Of a stretch of DNA of 64,000 bases, positions 33,701-41,321 are shown in pieces. The translations under genes were made by a program, and so were the position numbers. The stretch comes from DASTPP01 sp035762175 (GTDB lineage: Bacteria > Myxococcota_A > Polyangia > Polyangiales > Polyangiaceae). Where the stretch lies: assembly GCA_035762175.1 (NCBI GenBank), contig DASTPP010000021.1:37376-101375 (forward strand). Reading direction: 5' to 3'. Numbering within the stretch: the first letter of the stretch is position 1; each line of letters begins with the position of its first letter. The notes below the pieces were generated by a model. It searched no databases, was not told the origin of the DNA, and saw only the letters and a program-made list of their open reading frames with translations.

Positions 33701-35546
33701 GCTCGGCCAGGTACGTCGCCGCCACCACGTCGGACGGATCGTTGTCGACGAGCGCGCGCAGCCGCTCGAGCGCGCCCTCGAGGTCGCCCGCGCCCCGCGC
33801 GCGCCGCGCCGCCGCGACCGCCAGGGCCCGGCCGAACGCGGGGTCTTGCTCGACCCGCGCGAGCTCGTCGAGCGGCCCCGCCGGCAGCCGCCGGACGCCC
33901 TCGCCGCGCCCGAGGTCGGTCGCGTAGGCCGAGAGCACGTAGGGCAGCCAGAGCCCGTGCCCCGAGCCCGCGAGGCCCTCCCAGGCCTTGTGCGCCCCCT
34001 CGACGTCGCCGCGCAAAAGGCGCACCCGCCCGAGCTCGAACCAGAGCCCCGCCGCCTCGTCGGCGCCCGGGCCCGACGAGAGCAGCCGCCGCGTCGACTC
34101 TTCGTACCAGCCCGCGTCGGCCCGCAGGGCCGCGAGCGTGCGCGCGACGCGCGCGAGCGCCGCCGGGTCGATGCCGAGGGCCGCCGCCTGCGAGAGCGCC
34201 GCGCGCGCCCCCGTCGGGTCGGCCGCGCCGACCGCCCACTCCCACGCGGCGCGCAGGTACGCGTTGCCCTTCGCCCGGTCGGTGCGGAACGCCTCGGTCA
34301 GCGCCTCGAGCGACGAGGCGAGCGCCGCCGCCTCCTCGGGGCCGCCGAGCGTGGTCAGCAGGTCGAGGTGCAGCGCCCGCGCCGGGATGCTGCCCGCGTC
34401 GGCCTCGAGCGCCGAGCCGAGCGCCACCACCGCCCCCTGCCGGTCGCCCCGCTCGCCCGCCTCCTCGCTCAGCCGCAGCCAGAGCGAGGCCGCCTCGGGG
34501 CCCGAGACGCCCCGGGCGATGAGCTCGCGCGCCAGCCGGTAGGCCGTGGCGCTGTCGCCCAGCCGGTCGGCCACGTAGAGCCGCGCCGCCCCGAGCGCCG
34601 TCTCGTCGCCCGCCGCCGCGAGCGCCCGGTCGAGAAACTGCGCCGACCGCTCGGCGTCGCCCGCCGCCCATGCCGCCGACGCGGCCCGCACCAGCACGTC
34701 GGCCAGCGGCGCCCCCGCGCGCATGGCGCGCGGCACCCCCGCCGCCTGGCCCTCGGCCTCGTCCTCGAGCGCCCGCTCGATGAGCTCGGCCTGCGCCGCC
34801 AGCGCCTCCGAGAGCTGCCCCGGCTCGCGCCGCCGCCGGGCCAGCTCGCCGAGCGCCACCAGCGCCCGGTAGCGCGCCCCGCCCTCGAGCCCCGCCGAGC
34901 TCGCCAGCGTCGCCGCCGCCCGCTCGATCTCGCCCGCGGACGCCTCGAGCTCGGCCATGTCGATGAGCAAGAGCGCCCGCCAGGCCGAGGGCTCGGCCTG
35001 CGCCGCCCGCTCGCTCAGCGCCCGGCGCCTGAGCTCGGCGTCGCCCGTGCGCCCCGCCAGCACCTCGAGCTCGAGCCAGGCCGACACGTCGTCGGGCTGC
35101 TCTTCGACCGCCCGCTCCAGCGCCGCCCGCGCCCCCGCGTCGTCCTGCTGCTCGAGCAGGTACGCCGCCCGCTCGACCAGCGCCCGCGACAGCTCGTGCG
35201 GCGAGCGCGCCGCCTTCACCAGCGTCTCGAGCAGCCGCCCCAGGTTCTTGAGCGAGCGCCGCCGGTGCAAGAGGGCCACCAGCCCCTCGAGCGGCTCGCG
35301 GAAGTCAGGCAGCTTGTGAAAGGAGGCCAGGTACTCGCGCGCCGCCCCCGCGTCGTCGCCCCCCCGCTCGAGCAGGGTGCCGAGCTCGTAAAGCAGCACC
35401 GCCTGCAGATCGGCCGCCGAGGCGGACTCGAGCTCGGCCCGCAAATAGTCGTGGAGCGTCGAGGGCGACTCGAGCACCTCCGAGGCGAGGTTCGTCAAAG
35501 GTGCCACCGTAGGCGGGTTCTCGGGCAGGGCAGTCGATGTGGTCAT
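30771..35546 (-). CDS. Giant TPR protein 1 (1591 residues)
   Basis: Almost entirely helical repeats of TPR type from residue 30 on, e.g. LLYELGTLLERGGDDAGAA, ARAALERAVEEQPDDVSAW, LSGEMQLKRGEYGEAAEAF. The C-terminal 300 residues (IVVGPSVTSPLAPFA, RELFALRRGTTIVRT, AAIAVAACQLADV) correspond in place and motif to the C-terminal domain of TPR protein 2, so the two are paralogues. Start placed at ATG 35546 (MTTSTALPENPP), preceded by ggtggga; a GTG 10 codons upstream is possible. Divergent from the Lon-like gene. Function unknown. Confidence 0.85.
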   Translation of the reverse strand: MTTSTALPENPPTVAPLTNLASEVLESPSTLHDYLRAELESASAADLQAVLLYELGTLLERGGDDAGAAREYLASFHKLPDFREPLEGLVALLHRRRSLKNLGRLLETLVKAARSPHELSRALVERAAYLLEQQDDAGARAALERAVEEQPDDVSAWLELEVLAGRTGDAELRRRALSERAAQAEPSAWRALLLIDMAELEASAGEIERAAATLASSAGLEGGARYRALVALGELARRRREPGQLSEALAAQAELIERALEDEAEGQAAGVPRAMRAGAPLADVLVRAASAAWAAGDAERSAQFLDRALAAAGDETALGAARLYVADRLGDSATAYRLARELIARGVSGPEAASLWLRLSEEAGERGDRQGAVVALGSALEADAGSIPARALHLDLLTTLGGPEEAAALASSLEALTEAFRTDRAKGNAYLRAAWEWAVGAADPTGARAALSQAAALGIDPAALARVARTLAALRADAGWYEESTRRLLSSGPGADEAAGLWFELGRVRLLRGDVEGAHKAWEGLAGSGHGLWLPYVLSAYATDLGRGEGVRRLPAGPLDELARVEQDPAFGRALAVAAARRARGAGDLEGALERLRALVDNDPSDVVAATYLAELSRQGGRPREAARVLHQLASSLEDREFGTALHLEAGLLLWAAGDKAAALEPFAAARAGSAESATPLVRWALRLSDPDSPAGRRQLLKLAAEGGEDPTLAALQRFALESLPGGDQGEALEALALVEERGTSDLAAAAALGRLAWAPAFVDRNAVAVALGALEKMGRVGVALASQERVRIARDLDGDADEYLRYAGEWAAADPNLMSGLEWLAAAVRAGDRATEAQAHRLLASCLEGSLRAAEESTASLLAWLDEPGRLPDPVPVAEPVAQLFNLEAAPAGCDPRRRASALRGLGDALGDAAAFDALALAGWSDLARGDAREALDAFRRLVEARPDDLASWEGLRSAARAAADAPLAAHAAARLGALCLDDGRAAAFWEQAAFVFLDVVGNEAEGERALAEAFARDPRRPAAFDRLFRRVRERGEDDALLELIARRLEVAEDSGEIVKLYWERARVLRKKGDQAGAIDALTNVTLLEPDHVGALALSGEMQLKRGEYGEAAEAFARLATLDEAPAKQRLMSAVAAADLFEKRLERPDRALESLLGLRDAGLATLAIREKLAALAAKTGAWQEAATMFEDLMEQRDAPPGRVAAARSALALWRDRVGSPSRALKAAECLLRELPGDGEALDLVARLDLEPGHRARLLDEGKRALLELVSHTALERDLVGLLARVARAGDDLSLLQACLGALVALGEDEARVAGDLAALDQRAARSPQIQISDGMLAAISDPFDSGPLVSLFQLLGPDIGAALGPSRDALGVGKKERIDPRSGLPLRNEIAAWAGALGLVEFELYIGGRDPYGVQGVAGEVPAIVVGPSVTSPLAPFARQAVARELFALRRGTTIVRTRDDVTVAAIAVAACQLADVHVEAPPFAILGDVQKQLGRVLSRKAKKLLPFVCTEIARTRPDVRVWAESAQRSLDRMAAVASGDVSVVLADVFQAPRDRLAQAARQPRAERLLRFVLSPGYLQLRTSLGMGVR

Positions 35547-35700
35547 ACGTCCCACCGGTCGCGGATCCGCGTCCACGCCAGATGCCCGCCCATGCTATCT
35601 GCAACGAAAGGTCCAGGCCAAGCTCGGTCCCTCGGCGCGCCCCCGGCTTTCCCCGGGGCCGCCGGAGGGTCAAGGGCTCTGGCCGCTTTTTTTCGCACCA
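35547..35700. promoter_or_regulatory. Divergent intergenic region, TPR pair versus Lon-like gene
   Basis: 154 bp between the start codons must contain promoters for both directions. A relatively AT-rich patch (ggccgctttttttcgcaccaatg) lies directly before the Lon start. No clear operator was seen. Confidence 0.35.
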
Positions 35701-38415
35701 ATGCGTGACCAGCGCGCCCTCGCCCCCCAAGACATAACCCTTCACACCGACCCCTCCCTCTTGCCCGACGAGCCGGCCGAGGTGGGCAACCGCTTCGAGC
35801 TGCTCGACGGGCGGGCGCGGGCGGCGCTCGCGCTGGGCCTGAACACGGCCGAGCCGTCCGTGCACGTCTACGTGGCCGCCGACCCCGAACTTGGCCTCGA
35901 TCACGAGCTCGTGCGGGTGGTCGAGCGGGTCGCCCAGGGCCTGCCCGCCCCTGACGATCTCGTTTACGTCCAGCCGCCGGGCCCGGGGCGAGATCCGGCC
36001 CCGCTGGTTCTGCCTCCCGGCCGCGGCCGCGAGCTCGCCCAGGCGGTCGACGGGCTCTTCGACGCGCTCAAGGGCCGGCTCGGCGGGCTCGGGCGCGACG
36101 AGGGGCTGCGCGAGCGCGAGCGCGCCCTGGCCAAAGACTTCGCCCGCCGCTCGCGCGAGGCGATGAGCGCGCTCGAGCAGCGCGCGCGCGAGGCGGGCTT
36201 CGGGGTGCGCGCGGCGCAAGGGGGCGTGGTGCAGACCTTCCCCATGTTGCACGGCAAGCCCGTGTCGCCCGAGCAGTTCCAGGCGCTCGACGAGCGCACG
36301 CGGCAGCGGCTCGGCGAGGCCGAAGACGAGCTGTCGGCGGCGGTCGACGCGACCGGCGAGCGGATGCGCGCGCTCAACGAAGAGATCGAGGGGGCGCGCG
36401 AGCGGGCGCGCGAGGCGGCCGCCGAGGCGATCGCGCGCGAAGAGGCCGCCCGGGCGCGCGAGCCCTTCGCCGACCTGCCCGAGGTGCTCGCGTACCTCGA
36501 CGCCGTCGCGGCCGAGGCCTTCCGGAACTGGCGCTCGTTCGACGACGAGGCGCACCCCGAGGCGCGCGAGCGGCTGCCGCGGCCCGCGGTCAACGTGCTC
36601 GTCGGGCGCGAGGCCGACGAGGCGGGCGCGCCGGTCGTCTACGAGCCCGACCCGAGCTCCGCGCGCCTCTTCGGCTACGCCGACCGGCGCGCCGTGCAGG
36701 GCGCGCTCGTCTCCGACGTCGGCTCGCTGCGCCCGGGCTCGCTCGCCCGCGCCTCGGGGGGCTTTCTGGTCGTGCGCGCGAGCGACCTGCTCTCGGACGG
36801 CGCCGCCTGGGAGCGGCTCAAGCGCGCCTTGCGCCTCGGCGAGGCGCCCTTCGACGAGGGGCCGCAGGGGCCCTTCAGCGCGGGCCTGCACCCCCTGCCC
36901 GCGCCGGTCGCGCCGCGCCTCGTCGTGCTCGGCTCCGACGAGTATTACGAGGCGCTCATCAACGACGACCCCGACTTCGCCCCGCTCTTCCGGGTCAAGG
37001 TCGAGGTCGACCCGCTCTTGCCCCGCGGCCCCGAGGCCCTGCGGGGCCTCGACGGCCTCTTGATGGCCCTCGCCCGCGAGCGCGGCTGGCCGCCCTTCGA
37101 GCGCGAGGCGCGCGCGCGCCTGCTCGACCTCGCGACCCGCGTCGCCGGCGACCGCGAGCGGGTGAGCCTCTTGCTCACCCCGCTCGAAGACGCCGCGGCC
37201 TTCGCCGCCGAGGCCGCGCGCGCGGCGGGCCGGGCCGCGGTCTCGGCCGCCGACGTCGACGCCGCCTGGCGCGACCGCTACGACCGCGCCTCGGCCGCGG
37301 CGCGCAACGTGCGCGAGCAGATCTTGCGCGGCGAGCTCCTGCTCGAGACGGAGGGCCGCCGCGTCGGCGTCGTCAACGGCCTCGCCGTCGTCGGCGTCGG
37401 CGACGTCTCGTACGGCCAGCCCATGCGCATCACCGCCGTCGTCGCGCTCGGCAACGAGGGCGTCATCGACGTCGAGCGCGAGGCGCACCTCGGCGGCTCG
37501 GTGCACACCAAGGGCGTCGCCATCCTGCGGGGGCTGCTCTCGCTGCTCTTCGGCCAGGAGCGCCCGCTCAGCCTGCGCGCTCAGATCACCTTCGAGCAGA
37601 GCTACGGCGAGGTCGACGGCGACAGCGCCAGCTCGAGCGAGCTCTTCGCCATCCTGAGCGCGCTCGCCGACCTCGGCATCGACCAGGGTGTCGCCGTCTC
37701 CGGCTCGGTCAACCAGCTCGGCGAGATGCAGCCCATCGGCGGCGTGTGCGCCAAGGTCGAGGCCTTCTACGACCTCTGCTCGGCCCGCGGCCTGACCGGC
37801 GCGCAGGGCGTGCTCCTGCCCGCCGCCAATGCCCGGCACCTCGTCCTGCGCGACGACGTCGCGCTCGCCGTCGCCGAGGGGCGCTTCCACCTTTATGGCG
37901 TGCGCGACGTCTGGGAGGGCATCGAAATCCTCTCGGGGTTGCCCGCCGGGCGCCGCGACGAGCACGGGCGCCTGCCCGCCGACAGCGTCTTCGGCCGCGT
38001 CGAGCGCCGCCTCATCGAGCTCGCCGAGCGCCTGCGCCAGGCCGAGGGCGGCTTGCACGACCACCGCCCCCCCGCGCTCGGCGGCGACGGCGAGTCCGAG
38101 GCCCCCACGCTGCACCAGGAGGGCGGCACCTACCGCCCGGCCCCCGGGCGCCCCGCCCCGCCCCCGCGCCCTGCCCTGCCCCTGCGCCCGGCCCCGCCCC
38201 CGCGCCCCGTCCCGCCTCTGCGCCCGGCCACGACCTCGCACGCCGGGCCGCCCTCGCACGCCGGGCCGCCCCCGCGCCCCGCCCTGCCCTTGAGCCCCGC
38301 GCTGGCTCTCGGCGCCTCCTCGCGCGACCCCCTCGGCGGCGCTGACGCGAGACACGGCGCGTCAAAATTCGACCTGCGACGGCCGCGCTTGGGCAGACGG
38401 AAGGGGCGAGCCTGA
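35701..38415 (+). CDS. Lon-like S16 serine protease with AAA_32 region and Pro-rich tail
   Basis: 904 residues. The middle matches the LonC/YcbZ-type architecture: coiled coil (about 135-260), then the AAA_32 region (VNVLVGREAD, APVVYEPDPS, LARASGGFLVVRASDLL) without a recognisable Walker A. The C-terminal protease domain has Ser642 in GDSASSSELFA and Lys685 in GGVCAKVEAF, a spacing of 43 residues as in E. coli Lon, so the dyad is complete. After about 790 comes a Pro/Arg-rich repeated tail (PAPPPRPALPLRPAPPPRP) of some 60 residues. Such proteases degrade unfolded protein independently of canonical Lon. ATG 35701 chosen at the start of family-like sequence. Confidence 0.88.
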   Translation: MRDQRALAPQDITLHTDPSLLPDEPAEVGNRFELLDGRARAALALGLNTAEPSVHVYVAADPELGLDHELVRVVERVAQGLPAPDDLVYVQPPGPGRDPAPLVLPPGRGRELAQAVDGLFDALKGRLGGLGRDEGLRERERALAKDFARRSREAMSALEQRAREAGFGVRAAQGGVVQTFPMLHGKPVSPEQFQALDERTRQRLGEAEDELSAAVDATGERMRALNEEIEGARERAREAAAEAIAREEAARAREPFADLPEVLAYLDAVAAEAFRNWRSFDDEAHPEARERLPRPAVNVLVGREADEAGAPVVYEPDPSSARLFGYADRRAVQGALVSDVGSLRPGSLARASGGFLVVRASDLLSDGAAWERLKRALRLGEAPFDEGPQGPFSAGLHPLPAPVAPRLVVLGSDEYYEALINDDPDFAPLFRVKVEVDPLLPRGPEALRGLDGLLMALARERGWPPFEREARARLLDLATRVAGDRERVSLLLTPLEDAAAFAAEAARAAGRAAVSAADVDAAWRDRYDRASAAARNVREQILRGELLLETEGRRVGVVNGLAVVGVGDVSYGQPMRITAVVALGNEGVIDVEREAHLGGSVHTKGVAILRGLLSLLFGQERPLSLRAQITFEQSYGEVDGDSASSSELFAILSALADLGIDQGVAVSGSVNQLGEMQPIGGVCAKVEAFYDLCSARGLTGAQGVLLPAANARHLVLRDDVALAVAEGRFHLYGVRDVWEGIEILSGLPAGRRDEHGRLPADSVFGRVERRLIELAERLRQAEGGLHDHRPPALGGDGESEAPTLHQEGGTYRPAPGRPAPPPRPALPLRPAPPPRPVPPLRPATTSHAGPPSHAGPPPRPALPLSPALALGASSRDPLGGADARHGASKFDLRRPRLGRRKGRA

Positions 38416-38507
38416 GATCGATAGGGTAACCTTCAGCGCGGCGCGCTCACGGCGCCCGGGGCGCTTTGCGCCGGGCGGGGGGCGCCTTGCACCGCATCGA
38501 GGTAGCC

Positions 38508-41321
38508 ATGGCGTGGCTCGTTGGTCTCTCGGTTCCGCCCCGAAGGTGTGCCTCGCGCGCCCGCTTCGGGCTCGCGCTCGGCGCCCTCGCGCTCGCCGCC
38601 TGCTCCGCCGACGTGAGCGCGCCCCCGCCGGGGGTCGACGCCGCGGGCGGGGGCGGCGGGCCGAGCGGGCCGCTCGGCACGGCGGGCAACGCCGGCCGGC
38701 ACGAGGGCGCGCCCCTCGTCGCCTTCTCGTCGCCCGCCGATGGCAGCACGCTCGCCGAGAGCCGCGTGCTCTTGCGGGGCAGCGCCCAGGGCGATCCGGC
38801 CGTGGCGAGCGTGTTCGTCAAGGTCGGCCCGAACGTGGCCGTCGCCGCCGCGAGCGCCGACGGCTTCCGCACCTGGTCGCTCGACGCCGCGGTGCCGGTC
38901 GGCGCCTTCGAGGTGAGCGCCACGGCCTACGACGTGCGGGGCCGGCCCTCCGAGCGGCCCGCCCGCCTCTCGCTCGACCGCCCGAGCGGCGCGCCCGACG
39001 GCGCCGCGCCGAGCGTGCTCATCGACTCGCCGGCCGACGGCTCGACCCCCGCCCAGGCGCTCGCGCTCGTGCGCGGGCGCGCCGCCGACGACCGGGCCGT
39101 CGTCCGCATGGAGGCGTCGCGCGACGGCGAGCCGCTCGCCGGGCGCGAGGTCGAGACCGACGACTTCTTCGGCACCTGGTCGCTGCTCGTGCCGCTCGTG
39201 CCGGGGCAGTCGAGCGAGATCGTCGTCGCCGCCTTCGACGCCGGCGGGCGCCGGGGCGAGGCCAAGCTCCGGCTCGTCGGCCCCTCGACGCCCGACGCCG
39301 ACGCGCCGGCGCTCGCGCTGACCAGCCCCGCCGCGGGCGAGCCGGTCTCGGCCGAGTCGGTCGCGGTCGCCGGCACCGCCTTCGACGACGACGGGGTCGC
39401 CGAGGTCAAGGTGCGCGTCGGCGTGCCCCAGGGCGCGCCGGGCGCGATCGCGTGGGGGCCCTACGTCAAGGCGTCGACGGCCGACGGCTACGCGACCTGG
39501 TCGGCCGAGCTCGCCCTGCCCCCGGGGCAGGCCGTCGTGCAGGCGCGCGCGGCCGACGTGAACGGCCTCGCCAGCGTGGCCGAGCGCGCGCTGACGAACG
39601 ACTTCAAGCCCGCGTGGTCCGACGAGGTCGTGGCGCCCCTGCGCGTGCGCGACGAGCCGCGCGCAGAGCTCGACGTCGCGCTCGACAAGGCGGGCCTCAA
39701 CACCATCATCAACGCCGAGCTGCAGAAGACGCTCGTGCTGCTCGAGCTCGACCCGGCGCCCCTGCTGACGAACGCGCTCGGGCAGATCAAGAACGCCTGC
39801 GGCACCGCCTGGAAGCTCGACTCGCCCAACCCGCAGCACAACTGCGCGCTCACCCCGCTCGGCCAGACCTTTCAGGGGCCCGACGGCAACTGGCAGACGA
39901 GCGCCGAGTACTCGCTCGTGCGCGTGCTGACGATGACGCCCGCGAACGCCGTGGTCGAGGGCACCTCGGTCGAGGGCCTGCAAGACATCGCCGACGGGGC
40001 CATCTTGGGCATCGAGATCGGCGGGGGCTTCAACCAGGTGCTGGCCGACACCCTCGGCATCGCGCGCACCACCGAGATCGTGGGCACGCCCGCGGTCGTC
40101 GCCGCGATGAAGTCGAAGTGGATGGCGAGCCACCCCGCGCTCTCGCCGACGGGCGGCCGCATCCCCGTCACGATGTTCGACGCGCTGAACAACCTCGCGC
40201 CGCTCGGGCCGAAGCTCGGGCCCGCGGGCGGCCACCCCGGCGTGCTCGACCCGGCGAGCCCGCCCTCGGGCACCGTGCTCACGTCCTCGTTCAAGGTCGT
40301 GCTCAAGGCCCTCTCGAACCTCCGCTGGAAAGACGGCGTCGTGCTCGGCGCGGGCAAAGAGTACATGGCGATCGTCGACGACCCCGACGGGCAGGGGGCG
40401 CCGGTCGACTTCGACTTCACGAGCCCGACCGCCTTTCAAATCGAGGGCCTCGCGTCCGCGCCCACGGTCGACTTGCGGGTGAAGGTGCAAGAGAACCCGG
40501 CCTTCGTGAACTCGTGCGTCGACCAAGAGGGCTGCAAGGGCAACCTGCCCGGCTCGCCCTTCGGCGCCGGCTCGGTCTGGGCGACGCCGCCCTGGCAGCT
40601 CGAGCACGTCGTCGGCTTCGCCGCCCGCACCCAGTACGCGAGCCGCAGCTACGCCAAGTGCCTCATCAACTTCTTGGGCTGCCAGGCCCAGATCGACGTG
40701 GGCCAGAACGGCGACCCCTTGGGGTGGACCGAGTTCGACATCATCTTCAACCTCGGCGACCCGCCCCAAGACCAATATCTCTGGGAGCTCATCAACGAGG
40801 TCGCCCAGGTCGCGCTGCACCGCTACTCGGGCATTACCGTGCCCGAGGGCACGGCCAACGTCGCCTTCACCCTGCAAGACGTGCCCGTCGGCCTGACCGC
40901 GCAGCAGATTCGCGACGCCATTCGCCCCTCGCTGCAGTCGCAGGCGGCGACGCTCGCCGACGGGGTGCTCGGCAACTACGAGCAGAACAACGGGCCGGTC
41001 GACTTCTTTTACGACCTCGGCGACGACGGCAAGCCCTACCTCTACTTCGTCGCCCCGGGCGACCCCCGCCCTTCGCCCGCCTACGGCTACGAGCGGCCCG
41101 GCTTCTACGCCGCGCCCTCGCTCGCGCCCGAGACGAAGCTGAGCCGCCTCAACGTGCCCGGCTCGGGCGACGCGGCCCACGAGAAGCTCGCGCTCGCGCC
41201 CGGCGAGGCGACGGTCTACGCCGAAGACCAGGCGGGGCAAGTCTACCGCCTGCGCCTTCTGACCGACCCCGGGCCCGCCCCGCAAGTCCGCGTCGCCGTC
41301 GCCCACCGCCTCGCGCCATGA
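38508..41321 (+). CDS. Ig-repeat lipoprotein, unrecognised family, member 1
   Basis: 937 residues. A signal peptide ends LALAAC, and a Gly/Pro linker follows. Three Ig-like (Big_9-type) repeats each begin with a phrase like VAFSSPADGSTLAES, VLIDSPADGSTPAQA or LALTSPAAGEPVSAE. From about 390 a large domain is shared with the next two genes: VRVLTMTPANAVVEGTSVEGL, GGHPGVL, TPPWQLEHVV, YERPGFYAAPSL. Extra cysteines occur only in this member (CVDQEGC, CLINFLGC). RBS gagg lies 7 nt before ATG 38508. Its stop overlaps the next start (ATGA). Probably an outer-membrane-anchored surface protein. Confidence 0.85.
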   Translation: MAWLVGLSVPPRRCASRARFGLALGALALAACSADVSAPPPGVDAAGGGGGPSGPLGTAGNAGRHEGAPLVAFSSPADGSTLAESRVLLRGSAQGDPAVASVFVKVGPNVAVAAASADGFRTWSLDAAVPVGAFEVSATAYDVRGRPSERPARLSLDRPSGAPDGAAPSVLIDSPADGSTPAQALALVRGRAADDRAVVRMEASRDGEPLAGREVETDDFFGTWSLLVPLVPGQSSEIVVAAFDAGGRRGEAKLRLVGPSTPDADAPALALTSPAAGEPVSAESVAVAGTAFDDDGVAEVKVRVGVPQGAPGAIAWGPYVKASTADGYATWSAELALPPGQAVVQARAADVNGLASVAERALTNDFKPAWSDEVVAPLRVRDEPRAELDVALDKAGLNTIINAELQKTLVLLELDPAPLLTNALGQIKNACGTAWKLDSPNPQHNCALTPLGQTFQGPDGNWQTSAEYSLVRVLTMTPANAVVEGTSVEGLQDIADGAILGIEIGGGFNQVLADTLGIARTTEIVGTPAVVAAMKSKWMASHPALSPTGGRIPVTMFDALNNLAPLGPKLGPAGGHPGVLDPASPPSGTVLTSSFKVVLKALSNLRWKDGVVLGAGKEYMAIVDDPDGQGAPVDFDFTSPTAFQIEGLASAPTVDLRVKVQENPAFVNSCVDQEGCKGNLPGSPFGAGSVWATPPWQLEHVVGFAARTQYASRSYAKCLINFLGCQAQIDVGQNGDPLGWTEFDIIFNLGDPPQDQYLWELINEVAQVALHRYSGITVPEGTANVAFTLQDVPVGLTAQQIRDAIRPSLQSQAATLADGVLGNYEQNNGPVDFFYDLGDDGKPYLYFVAPGDPRPSPAYGYERPGFYAAPSLAPETKLSRLNVPGSGDAAHEKLALAPGEATVYAEDQAGQVYRLRLLTDPGPAPQVRVAVAHRLAP

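Noticed and set aside
25587..35708. A 10-kb open frame on the plus strand opposite the TPR genes
   Set aside because: Its translation is Gly/Arg/Leu low-complexity and mirrors the codon pattern of the TPR genes; no domain.
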